This document shows, one piece after another, positions 8,395 through 16,102 of a stretch of 26,117 nt of DNA. A program made the translations under genes and the position numbers. Position 1 is the stretch's first letter; the number at the start of each line of letters is the position of its first letter. This DNA is from CAYNRG01 sp047974855. Its GTDB lineage: Bacteria; Bacillota_I; Bacilli_A; Erysipelotrichales; Erysipelotrichaceae. The notes under the pieces are model-generated. The model was not told the DNA's origin, searched no databases, and saw nothing but the letters and a program-made list of their open reading frames with translations. The DNA lies in NCBI GenBank assembly GCA_047974855.1, contig JBKECT010000039.1, positions 1 through 26,117 of the forward strand. The letters run 5' to 3'.

Positions 8395-9678
8395 TTACAT
8401 CTCTGTATATTCAAATTTAAATTCATTTATAAATATGGTGTCACCCTCTTTTGCTCCTGCTTCTGCCAACGCTTCATCAACTCCCATTTTTCTAAGCGTT
8501 AGTGCAAAACGGTATATCTCTTCTGTTTTGTCGAAATCAATTGTTTTAAATAGTTGGACCACACGCTCACCTTCTACTCGCCACTGACCATTCCCTAAAT
8601 TTGAAACTGTAAAGTCAGGTGCTTTTGGTTTGAATTTATACAATACTCCTTCTGCTTTTCCATCTTCATCTTCAATAGGAAATGATGGTGTTATTTCTAA
8701 TAAATCAGCAAGTTGATATAGCACATCAGATAGTCCGTCTTGGAGTAGGGTTATGGTTGGAAAAATCACTAAATCAGGATAAACCTTTTTGAATTCTGCT
8801 AAATTAGCTTCAGCGTTAGCACAATCCATTTTATTAGCAATAACAACCTGCGGTCTCTCTGATAGCCTCATTTTATATTGAGTTAGCTCATCATTAATAA
8901 TTTTGTAGTCCTCAACCGGATTTCTTCCATCTTCAGCTCCCATATCCACTACATGTAACAACACTCTGCAGCGTTCAATGTGACGCAAAAACTGATGACC
9001 TAATCCTTTCCCTTCACTTGCTCCTTCAATCAAACCAGGTAAATCAGCCATGACAAAGCTTCTTCCATCAGGTACTTGAACAACTCCTAAATTAGGAATA
9101 ATGGTTGTGAAATGATAGGCAGCAATTTCCGGCTTAGCTGCACTTACTACAGATAATAGTGTTGATTTTCCTACCGATGGAAATCCAATAACCCCTACAT
9201 CTGCTAATAACTTTAACTCTACTTGTACTTCAAAATTTTCGCCAAGTCCACCTTGCTCTGCATATTCAGGCGCATTATTTCTTCCAGATGCAAAATGCCA
9301 GTTTCCTCGTCCTCCCTTACCTCCTGCCGCAACAACAACACGTTGATGAGGTAGAATTAAATCTGCAAGAAGTCCTCCTGTATCAAGGTCACGGATAAGG
9401 GTTCCCTGCGGAACTTTGACAATGATGTCTTTTCCATCTTCCCCATGCATTTTGTTACCTTTTCCATTACCTCCATTTGTCCCCACAAGTTGGCGACTAT
9501 ACCGGAGATCTAGTAGGGTTGATTTATTAGTATCCACTTCAAAAATGATATCTCCCCCACGACCACCATCACCACCTGCTGGTCCACCTAATGGAACATA
9601 TTTCTCTCGACGAAAAGCCACAAGCCCATTCCCGCCATTGCCTGCTTTAATTTTCATTTTTACACGATCGATAAACAT
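8395..9678 (-). CDS. obg: Ribosome-associated GTPase Obg (CgtA)
   Basis: 427 residues. Obg is an essential GTPase for late 50S assembly and stress signalling. The glycine-rich Obg fold fills residues 1-158 (KAGNGGNG, PAGGDGGRGGD). The G domain has the P-loop GFPSVGKST (Lys171), DLPGLIEG and NKMD, and a C-terminal OCT domain follows (about 345-427). The start is the ATG at 9678, with AAAGGAGG 7 nt upstream; the frame extends 11 codons further, into the terminator-like hairpin. It is the last gene of the rplU-prp-rpmA-obg operon, the conserved Bacillota order, but a terminator-like hairpin separates it from rpmA. Confidence 0.96.
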   Translation of the reverse strand: MFIDRVKMKIKAGNGGNGLVAFRREKYVPLGGPAGGDGGRGGDIIFEVDTNKSTLLDLRYSRQLVGTNGGNGKGNKMHGEDGKDIIVKVPQGTLIRDLDTGGLLADLILPHQRVVVAAGGKGGRGNWHFASGRNNAPEYAEQGGLGENFEVQVELKLLADVGVIGFPSVGKSTLLSVVSAAKPEIAAYHFTTIIPNLGVVQVPDGRSFVMADLPGLIEGASEGKGLGHQFLRHIERCRVLLHVVDMGAEDGRNPVEDYKIINDELTQYKMRLSERPQVVIANKMDCANAEANLAEFKKVYPDLVIFPTITLLQDGLSDVLYQLADLLEITPSFPIEDEDGKAEGVLYKFKPKAPDFTVSNLGNGQWRVEGERVVQLFKTIDFDKTEEIYRFALTLRKMGVDEALAEAGAKEGDTIFINEFKFEYTEM

Positions 9679-9697
9679 ATGATTTCCTCCTTTCCAA

Positions 9698-9725
9698 TAA
9701 AAAAGCCCCAATTATGGGGATTTTT
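9698..9725 (-). terminator. Terminator-like hairpin between rpmA and obg
   Basis: Minus strand: CCCCA-TAAT-TGGGG, one T/C mismatch, then AAAAA/TTTTT pairing, with a run of six T at the 3' side. It starts two bases after the rpmA stop and ends 7 nt before the obg ribosome binding site. No separate obg promoter is visible, so it probably acts as a partial terminator that lowers obg expression relative to the ribosomal proteins. Confidence 0.75.
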
Positions 9726-9726
9726 A

Positions 9727-10011
9727 CTATGCTTGTGGATAAACAGAAACTTTCTTTTTTGTTTTCCCTAAACGTTCAAATTTAACAATACCATCTGTCA
9801 ATGCAAACAAAGTATCATCTCCCCCACGACCAACATTGGTTCCTGGGTGAATTTTTGTTCCTCGTTGACGGTACAAAATTGATCCCGCACTAGCAAATTG
9901 TCCATCCGCTTTTTTAGATCCTAATCGTTTTGAGTGTGAGTCACGACCATTCTTAGTCGAACCTACCCCTTTCTTCGATGCGAAGAACTGAATGTCTAAT
10001 ATAAATCTCAT
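9727..10011 (-). CDS. rpmA: 50S ribosomal protein L27, with cleavable N-terminal extension
   Basis: 94 residues of L27, which sits near the peptidyl transferase centre. The N-terminus MRFILDIQFF-ASKKG is the Bacillota-type extension that the protease Prp removes between Phe10 and Ala11, exposing the conserved ASKKGVGSTKNGRDS. The rest (RGTKIHPGTNVGRGGDDTLFA) is typical. The ATG at 10011 has AGGAGG 9 nt upstream, inside the end of prp. Its processing protease is encoded directly upstream. Confidence 0.97.
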   Translation of the reverse strand: MRFILDIQFFASKKGVGSTKNGRDSHSKRLGSKKADGQFASAGSILYRQRGTKIHPGTNVGRGGDDTLFALTDGIVKFERLGKTKKKVSVYPQA

Positions 10012-10015
10012 TTTT

Positions 10016-10330
10016 CTATACCTCCTGTCTTGTAATGTTTATGTATTCTTTATAACTTTCTTGGATTGTTTCTAATTGTATTTTTGCTGTCATAAGCGCT
10101 ATTTGTGCAGAAGTATCTTCGATATCACTAACTTGAACAGATATTTCATTTTTCTCCATTAAGCACACGCAAGATGAACTAAAATAATCCAATGCATTTA
10201 ACAAACCAACAGCAACTGCACTAACTCCCGCGCAGACAATATCTTTTCCATGATCTGCATACTCTGCATGACCTTGAATATTCAAATTAGCTACCTTATC
10301 CTGCTTCATTTGAATGATGATTTGAATCAT
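10016..10330 (-). CDS. prp: L27-processing cysteine protease Prp (YsxB family)
   Basis: 104 residues. Prp cleaves the N-terminal extension of L27. The catalytic pair is visible: His21 in GHAEYADHGKD and Cys33 in DIVCAGVSAV. It lies between rplU (3 nt away) and rpmA (4 nt away), the conserved position for prp in Bacillota. The C-terminal half is less conserved. The ribosome binding site is weak (GAGG about 10 nt upstream, within the end of rplU), so translation is likely coupled to rplU. Confidence 0.93.
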   Translation of the reverse strand: MIQIIIQMKQDKVANLNIQGHAEYADHGKDIVCAGVSAVAVGLLNALDYFSSSCVCLMEKNEISVQVSDIEDTSAQIALMTAKIQLETIQESYKEYINITRQEV

Positions 10331-10333
10331 CGA

Positions 10334-10645
10334 CTAAGCCTCAATTTTTTCAACAACCAATTTTGTATAAGGTTGTCTATGCCCTTGCTTACGATGACTA
10401 GATCCTTTTTTCGCTTTGTACTTGAAAATAGTGATTTTCTTTCCTTTTCCTTGTTTTTCAACTTTGCAAGTTACTTTTGCCCCATCAATATATGGAGTTC
10501 CAACTTTTATTGAACCATTTGAAAAAAGAACAACTTTGTCTAAATTTACTGTGTCTCCAGCTTCTGCTTCTAATTTTTCTACGAAAATTATTTGCCCCTC
10601 TTCCACACGTAACTGTTTTCCACCTGTTTCGATTACTGCGTACAT
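10334..10645 (-). CDS. rplU: 50S ribosomal protein L21
   Basis: 103 residues. MYAVIETGGKQLRVEEGQ and the closing KKGSSHRKQGHRQPYTKLVVEKI are typical of L21. The ATG at 10645 has AAGGAGG 6 nt upstream; the frame is open 14 codons earlier, but those lie in the leader. First gene of the rplU-prp-rpmA-obg operon, with its own promoter (10761-10789) and a structured leader. Confidence 0.97.
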   Translation of the reverse strand: MYAVIETGGKQLRVEEGQIIFVEKLEAEAGDTVNLDKVVLFSNGSIKVGTPYIDGAKVTCKVEKQGKGKKITIFKYKAKKGSSHRKQGHRQPYTKLVVEKIEA

Positions 10646-10755
10646 ACCGCACCTCCTTCTTGTTTTAATCTGCAGACTCGCCAACAAAAGGAGGCTTGAA
10701 GCTCTTAAATCCTTTTTTGAGCGGTTATAGACCGATTAAAAGAAGTCGTATAACA
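10646..10755 (-). promoter_or_regulatory. Structured leader of rplU (putative L21 autoregulatory leader)
   Basis: The region of about 110 nt between the promoter and the rplU ATG can fold extensively. CCTCCTTTTGTT (10694-10683) pairs with AACAAGAAGGAGG (10664-10652) as 12 bp with one bulged G, covering the Shine-Dalgarno; the enclosed 18 nt contain a further hairpin around TCTGCAGA. The 5' arm can instead pair upstream with CAAAAAAGGA (10719-10710), which would free the ribosome binding site. A CGGT/ACCG hairpin sits near the 5' end. L21 leaders are a known class in Bacillota; assignment here is from position and structure, not a model search. Confidence 0.65.
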
Positions 10756-10760
10756 AAGGA

Positions 10761-10789
10761 AGAATACCATATTTATCCCCTAGAGTCAA
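10761..10789 (-). promoter_or_regulatory. SigA-type promoter of the rplU operon, overlapping the kinase gene end
   Basis: Minus strand: -35 TTGACT (10784-10789), 17-nt spacer ending in TGG, and -10 TATTCT (10761-10766), so it also has an extended -10. The -35 lies inside the last codons of the histidine kinase gene and the spacer covers its stop codon. Confidence 0.75.
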
Positions 10790-12257
10790 TCTTTTTCTCA
10801 ATGAATGCTGCCGTTGATCCCAAATCAAACCAAAACAAAGACCCACTTCCTTCAACACTATCAACTCCATATTTTGCTTGATGATTATCTAAAATAGCAC
10901 GAACAATAGCTAACCCAAGTCCAGTCCCTAGTGTAGATCTCCTAAAAGTTTTATCAATCCGGTAGTATCTATCCCAAATATAAGGTAGTTGATCCGCCGG
11001 TATTCCTCCGGCATAATCTTGAATTTCGAAATGAACAATCTCTTCCTTTTTAGTAATACGAATCCGAATTTCCTTATTTTCTTCACTGTGCTTTACTGCA
11101 TTAGATACAAAATTATAAATCACTTGTCCAATTTTATGTGAATCTCCATAAGCAATAATCGATGGTTCGCTGTCCAAGACAATCTGGATATTGCTATCCT
11201 CAGTCAGAATTTTAAAAGCTGCAATAACATCTGTCACTTTTTCGACAATATCAAAATTCTCTCGATTTAATTGATAATTATCTGATTGCATTCGTGATAA
11301 CTCTTGCATATCATTGACAAGGTGATCCATATAATCTACTTCTTTCACAATAACATCCAAATGTTCTTCTCTTTTCTCTTGAATACTCCCTGAAATATCT
11401 CGAATCATTTCTGCATAAGCTTTAATCATCGTTAATGGAGTTTTAATATCATGTGACATATTAGCGATTAAATCCTTCCTCAGCTCATCCACCTTGGATA
11501 ACTGAGTGGTTGCATCATTCAATGTTTTTGCTAATTCATCAACCTCACTGAAGTATGATCCTTCAAATTTGACCTCATCATATTTTGCTAAAGCCAACTT
11601 ATCTGCTGCACTTTTCATCTTAACAAATGGACCTGACAGTCGATATGAAATAAATAAAGAAATCACGATGGATGCAAATAAAATAATAACAGCATACGTT
11701 AAATATTGCTCCTGCAAAAATATAATTAAAGAGCCTATTGGTTCCAATGGACTATTCACATACAAATAAAAATTTCCTAGATTCGCTTCTACTTTTCTTC
11801 CATACAAAAGCATTTCCTGATTACTTTTTGTATTAATTATAAATTCCGAAACTAATCCTCCTTGATTTTCCAGCAGAGTTTTCATTTGACTCCCTGAACG
11901 ATTAGGAACCAATCTTTCTTCTCCTAGTTGAACTTCTTGAGAAAAAAGGCAACTTGCACCCAGTCCATCCGCTTGATAAACAATACTACCAAACTCATTA
12001 AATACCAGCACACAGACATTATTATTAACGGCGAGCTGAAAAGCACCGCTAACTGCGGATTCACTTCCAGCTTCATTTTCTATTATGCTTGTTTGAATTG
12101 CACTCGCTACCTCTTCGATAGCTTCAATTTTATTATCTCGATAATATGGTCGAATTAATGAAAACTGCAACAATCCTAAAACAATTAAAATCCCTAGTGC
12201 AAACAAGAAAAAATAGAGCCAGACATTAAATTTTATTCCTCTAAGTCTATTCTTCAA
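10773..12257 (-). CDS. Sensor histidine kinase, HAMP-HisKA-HATPase
   Basis: 494 residues. A membrane segment at about 13-35 is followed by an extracellular sensor of about 145 residues containing two Cys, then a second membrane segment (about 183-206), a HAMP linker, HisKA with the phosphoacceptor His269 in MSHDIKTPLTMIKAYAEM, and a HATPase domain with NFVSNAVKHS and the G box GTGLGLAIV. It partners the response regulator upstream, overlapping it by 11 nt. The start is a TTG at 12257; no ATG lies near a plausible N-terminus and the Shine-Dalgarno is weak, so coupling to the regulator is likely. The signal sensed is unknown. No terminator follows, so some transcripts may run into rplU. Confidence 0.9.
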   Translation of the reverse strand: MKNRLRGIKFNVWLYFFLFALGILIVLGLLQFSLIRPYYRDNKIEAIEEVASAIQTSIIENEAGSESAVSGAFQLAVNNNVCVLVFNEFGSIVYQADGLGASCLFSQEVQLGEERLVPNRSGSQMKTLLENQGGLVSEFIINTKSNQEMLLYGRKVEANLGNFYLYVNSPLEPIGSLIIFLQEQYLTYAVIILFASIVISLFISYRLSGPFVKMKSAADKLALAKYDEVKFEGSYFSEVDELAKTLNDATTQLSKVDELRKDLIANMSHDIKTPLTMIKAYAEMIRDISGSIQEKREEHLDVIVKEVDYMDHLVNDMQELSRMQSDNYQLNRENFDIVEKVTDVIAAFKILTEDSNIQIVLDSEPSIIAYGDSHKIGQVIYNFVSNAVKHSEENKEIRIRITKKEEIVHFEIQDYAGGIPADQLPYIWDRYYRIDKTFRRSTLGTGLGLAIVRAILDNHQAKYGVDSVEGSGSLFWFDLGSTAAFIEKKIDSRG

Positions 12258-12915
12258 ATTTGTATCCCATCCCTCTTACTGTAACAATTTTATCACGATA
12301 TTTTCCAATGTTATGTCTTAACATTTTTATATGAGTATCTACAGTACGATCTTCTCCATAGTAGTCATAGTTCCAAACGTTTTCCACCAATTGGTTGCGA
12401 GATAGCGCAATATTTTTGTTTTTGATCAAGTAAAGTAATAGATCTATTTCTTTTGGTGTCAAATTAATCTTCTCGCCATCAACCATCACTGTTCTACCCG
12501 TTTCATCCACCACTAAGCCGTCCACTTTATATTGTTTTTTATCATCATTTTGAGATTGATTCCGATCTAAAACCACCTTAATTCTTGCCATTAATTCCTT
12601 CGGCGAAAATGGCTTAACAACATAGTCGACAATCCCCAATTCAAACCCAAATAATTTATCATACTCTTCTTGGCGAGCTGATAGCATAATCACAGGAACA
12701 GGCTTAATTTCTTTAATTTTTTTACATGCTGTAAAACCATCAAGGCGTGGCATCATTACATCCAAAATCACGCAACTATAGTTTGTTTTTGCTACCATTT
12801 CAATTGCTTCAAGTCCATCACTTGCCTCATCAACTTCATAGCCACTAAGCACCGCATATTCTCGAACAACTTCACGTATTTTCAATTCATCATCTACAAT
12901 TAAAATTTTCGCCAT
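12247..12915 (-). CDS. OmpR/PhoB-family response regulator
   Basis: 222 residues. Receiver domain with the acidic pocket IVDDE (Asp8, Asp9), phosphoacceptor Asp52 in LDVMMPRLDG and the conserved Lys in VKPFSPKEL, then a winged-helix DNA-binding domain ending DRTVDTHIKMLRHNIG and VRGMGYKFEE. The start is the ATG at 12915; the frame is open 26 codons further but that overlaps the end of dnaE. It begins 10 nt after the dnaE stop with a modest GAGTAGGGT site, so the pair appears to be expressed from the dnaE promoter. Target genes cannot be told from sequence. Confidence 0.93.
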   Translation of the reverse strand: MAKILIVDDELKIREVVREYAVLSGYEVDEASDGLEAIEMVAKTNYSCVILDVMMPRLDGFTACKKIKEIKPVPVIMLSARQEEYDKLFGFELGIVDYVVKPFSPKELMARIKVVLDRNQSQNDDKKQYKVDGLVVDETGRTVMVDGEKINLTPKEIDLLLYLIKNKNIALSRNQLVENVWNYDYYGEDRTVDTHIKMLRHNIGKYRDKIVTVRGMGYKFEE

Positions 12916-12925
12916 CTTGTATACC

Positions 12926-15900
12926 CTACTCAGCTTCACTAACTCGTTTAATTGAATTAACCAAGCATGATCCTTTCTCATCCATTTTACCACTAAAAAA
13001 CAAATAATCTCCTCGATTCAACTCTTTTTCTACTTTTTGATAAATAAAAGGCATAAAAACCAAGTCCATATCAGCCGTTTCATCCTGTCCAACAACAAAT
13101 GCCATTAAATCTCCTTTTTTAGTTCGATGTTGTTTAATCTTTTGAATGCAACAAAACCCATCCACTTGTCCATGCTTTGACTGCAAAACAACTAAAGAGT
13201 CTACCATTACATCATTTTTCTTTTTAACTTCCAATATTGGGTGTTCACTTAAGAAAAACCCCATGACTTCTTTCTCACGTTCATTTTGTTCGGCCTTATC
13301 CTCTTTAGCCACGATTAAAACCGGCTTAGATACCAGTCCCAAATCTATTCTTGCTTGATCTGCAGTTTCAATACGAACTAAATCAGCATATCGTATAGCG
13401 TCATCAAGAGAAAGTCTCATTGTCTTGCGATTTTCTTTAAACTCATCTAGCGCTCCTGCATCAATAAGACTCTCAATCATCTTCTTATTGACTTTTCTAG
13501 TCATAATGCGAGCTACAAAATTATGAAATCCTTCAAATTTTCCTTTCTCTCTCTCTTTTTTTATTTCTTCAACTGCTGCTTGCCCTATATTTTTTATTAC
13601 CAATAACGGAACTCGAATTTTGTTTTCAGAAAGAATATAAAAACTTTCACTCTCATTTACTGATGGTGGTAGTAACTCAATATTTTTTCTCCTACACTCA
13701 TCAATATATTCAGCAGTCTTTGAATCAGCCCCAATCACACTATTCAGTAAGGCACAGTAAAAGTAATATGGATAATTCGCTTTTAAGTAAGCTAATTGGT
13801 ATGCCACCATACCATAAGAGACAGAATGTGCCTTGTTAAATCCGTAGCCTGCAAACTTAATAATTAAATCAAACAAATTTTGCGATAGCTCTTCTAAATG
13901 ACCATTTTTACGACATCCCTCAATGAAATCTGCTCTTAGTTTTATCAAATCACTTTCTTTTTTCTTGGACATTGCTTTTCTTAAGATATCAGCTTTCCCA
14001 AGCGAAAATCCTGCCATAATTTGAGCCACTTGCATAATCTGTTCCTGATAAATCATAATCCCAAATGTTTCTTTTAAAACGGGCTCCAGTGAAGGGTGTG
14101 GGTATTTAATTTTTTCTTTTCCTTCTCTTGCACTTAAATACATCGGAATATTTTCCATAGGTCCTGGTCTAAACAAAGCAATGGTTGCGACAATATCATT
14201 GAAATGTGTTGCCTGCATTTTCTTCAACAAGTTTTTCATTCCATCTGACTCTAACTGAAAAACACCGACCGTATCCACTTTTCTTAATAATTCGAATGTT
14301 TTTTCATCCGCTAAACTAATTTTTTGAATATTAAAATTTTCATTATCCTCTTGTATCGCTCGAACAATTTGATCAATGATTGTCAGGTTTCTCAACCCCA
14401 AAAAATCCATCTTAATTAACCCTATATTTTCCAAGTAATCCATCGTATATTGTGTTGAGACAAGCTCTTGTTCAACTTGTATCGTCGGAACCACTTCATC
14501 TAGTTTTTTATTTGATAAAACAATTCCAGCTGCATGGGTGCTAACATGCCGTGGTAGCCCTTCTAACTTCAGTGCAACATCAAATAAATGTTGATTTGTT
14601 TTATTTTTTTGGATTAACTGTCTAAAATAAGGGGCTGTATCCAAGGCAATTCTTAATGTCATTTTCGGTGAAAATGGAATTGCTTTTGTGATTGTATTGA
14701 TTTCGTGTAACGGAACCTCCAATACCCTACCTACATCTCGCAAAACTTGTTTGGCTTTTAATGTCCCAAAGGTCACAATGTGGGCGACGTGCTCTTGACC
14801 ATAGGTTTGAAAAACATATTGAATGACTTCATCACGTCGATCATCTGGAAAATCTATATCAATATCTGGCATTGATATTCTTTCAGGATTTAAAAAACGC
14901 TCAAATAGCAATCCATACTCAATAGGATCTACTTGAGTAATCCCCAAACAATAAGCTACCAACGAACCGGCAGAGCTTCCTCTTCCAGGACCTACATTTA
15001 TTCCTTCTTTTCTAGCAAATCTAATAAAATCCCAAACAATTAAAAAATAATCTTCAAAATTCATTTGAATAATAACATCCAATTCATATTTTAAACGTTT
15101 TGTGTAAACACCGGGAACCTCTTCCATACCTAAACGTTTTTTAAGCCCAGTTAAACACAGCTGCGTTAAGTAATGGCCTGCTTGGATATTCTCTGGGGTG
15201 GCAAATTTTGGCAAAAATGTTTTAAATTTTGTAATATCGACGTCACATTGATCAGCAATCCAATTCGTTTCCGCAAGATCTTCTGCATGATACAGCTTTT
15301 CCATTTCTTCAATACTTCTGATGAATCTCCCCTGTTGTCCCGAAAGAGAATGGCTTTGAATTGTTTTCCCCGTTTTTATTCCTTGCACAATTCGGTATAG
15401 TCCCTCATCTTTTTCATTCTCATAATAAATTTTGTTCAATGCTATAGTTTTAATTCCTAAGTCTTTAGCAATTTCTCTAATTTTGTCATTTCTTATCTTC
15501 CAAAATGATGATTCATTTAAAGAAAGAACAACCGTTATATCCAGATGTTGCTGAATTTTAGCTAGCAAATCCCTATAGGCTCCATACTCTTCATTAATTA
15601 ATAAAGATTCCTTAAGCCCACCTTCTCCATAAAACAAAATGAAGTTACCTGATGCATATTCACTAACATCTTTAAACAGAAGTGGCTTTCCGCTAGAAAC
15701 AAGACTGGAGCATCGAATTAAGTTTTCATAACCTTCATTATTTTTTGCAATCATCAGCAATGAAAATACCTCTTCTTGCATTATGCAGTCAATTTCCATC
15801 CCATAAAGTGGTTTTATTCCCATTTTCTTACAAAGTTGAGTAAATTCCATCGCCCCCATGAGCACGTTTTTATCCGTTAGCGCCACGCTTGAAAAGCCCA

Positions 15901-15988
15901 GCTCCTTCGACTTCTGGACTAATCGCTGAACACTTAAACTACTGTCCAACAGAGAATATGAACTTCTTGCATGCAAATGAACAACCAT
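12926..15988 (-). CDS. dnaE: DNA polymerase III alpha subunit DnaE
   Basis: 1020 residues, the short DnaE form of Bacillota, which extends primers at the fork alongside PolC (not in this window). N-terminal PHP domain (VHLHARSSYSLLD, TDKN) with several metal ligands missing, as is common in this form, so proofreading is unlikely. Palm catalytic aspartates Asp377 and Asp379 lie in PDIDIDFPD, with the third candidate Asp528 in KMDFLGLRNL. Fingers contain MIYQEQIMQVAQ and LGKADILRKAMSKK. A helix-hairpin-helix (SLIDAGALDEF) and a C-terminal OB domain follow. GAGGA lies 8 nt before the ATG. The leader is short and the response regulator follows directly. Confidence 0.96.
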   Translation of the reverse strand: MVVHLHARSSYSLLDSSLSVQRLVQKSKELGFSSVALTDKNVLMGAMEFTQLCKKMGIKPLYGMEIDCIMQEEVFSLLMIAKNNEGYENLIRCSSLVSSGKPLLFKDVSEYASGNFILFYGEGGLKESLLINEEYGAYRDLLAKIQQHLDITVVLSLNESSFWKIRNDKIREIAKDLGIKTIALNKIYYENEKDEGLYRIVQGIKTGKTIQSHSLSGQQGRFIRSIEEMEKLYHAEDLAETNWIADQCDVDITKFKTFLPKFATPENIQAGHYLTQLCLTGLKKRLGMEEVPGVYTKRLKYELDVIIQMNFEDYFLIVWDFIRFARKEGINVGPGRGSSAGSLVAYCLGITQVDPIEYGLLFERFLNPERISMPDIDIDFPDDRRDEVIQYVFQTYGQEHVAHIVTFGTLKAKQVLRDVGRVLEVPLHEINTITKAIPFSPKMTLRIALDTAPYFRQLIQKNKTNQHLFDVALKLEGLPRHVSTHAAGIVLSNKKLDEVVPTIQVEQELVSTQYTMDYLENIGLIKMDFLGLRNLTIIDQIVRAIQEDNENFNIQKISLADEKTFELLRKVDTVGVFQLESDGMKNLLKKMQATHFNDIVATIALFRPGPMENIPMYLSAREGKEKIKYPHPSLEPVLKETFGIMIYQEQIMQVAQIMAGFSLGKADILRKAMSKKKESDLIKLRADFIEGCRKNGHLEELSQNLFDLIIKFAGYGFNKAHSVSYGMVAYQLAYLKANYPYYFYCALLNSVIGADSKTAEYIDECRRKNIELLPPSVNESESFYILSENKIRVPLLVIKNIGQAAVEEIKKEREKGKFEGFHNFVARIMTRKVNKKMIESLIDAGALDEFKENRKTMRLSLDDAIRYADLVRIETADQARIDLGLVSKPVLIVAKEDKAEQNEREKEVMGFFLSEHPILEVKKKNDVMVDSLVVLQSKHGQVDGFCCIQKIKQHRTKKGDLMAFVVGQDETADMDLVFMPFIYQKVEKELNRGDYLFFSGKMDEKGSCLVNSIKRVSEAE

Positions 15989-16009
15989 GACTATCTTCCT
16001 CTTTTTTAT

Positions 16010-16018
16010 ATTTTACCA
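16010..16018 (-). promoter_or_regulatory. Putative extended -10 promoter of dnaE
   Basis: Minus strand TGGTAAAAT, 21 nt before the dnaE ATG, with no recognisable -35. It is part of the left arm of the dnaE/PBP inverted repeat. Confidence 0.55.
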
Positions 16019-16065
16019 TAAATAATGAATTTAAGTATAAAAAGGTACTCTAACTTTCTATTTTA

Positions 16066-16074
16066 TGGTAAAAT
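16066..16074 (+). promoter_or_regulatory. Putative extended -10 promoter of the class A PBP gene
   Basis: TGGTAAAAT on the plus strand, 28 nt before the ATG, inside the right arm of the inverted repeat. The hexamer at -35 (TACTCT) is poor. Confidence 0.55.
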
Positions 16075-16102
16075 ATTATAGATAAGTTTGAGGTGTTAAA
16101 TC

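Larger units (their letters stand above)
16008..16076. repeat. 15-bp perfect inverted repeat between divergent dnaE and class A PBP genes
   Basis: ATATTTTACCATAAA (16008-16022) and its exact reverse complement TTTATGGTAAAATAT (16062-16076) are separated by 39 bp. Each arm holds the putative extended -10 of the gene facing away from the centre. The 114-bp gap has no other recognisable feature. Confidence 0.8.

Noticed and set aside
10416..10730. Plus-strand open frames antisense to rplU and its leader
   Set aside because: rplU is certain on the other strand and these have no family resemblance or plausible start site.
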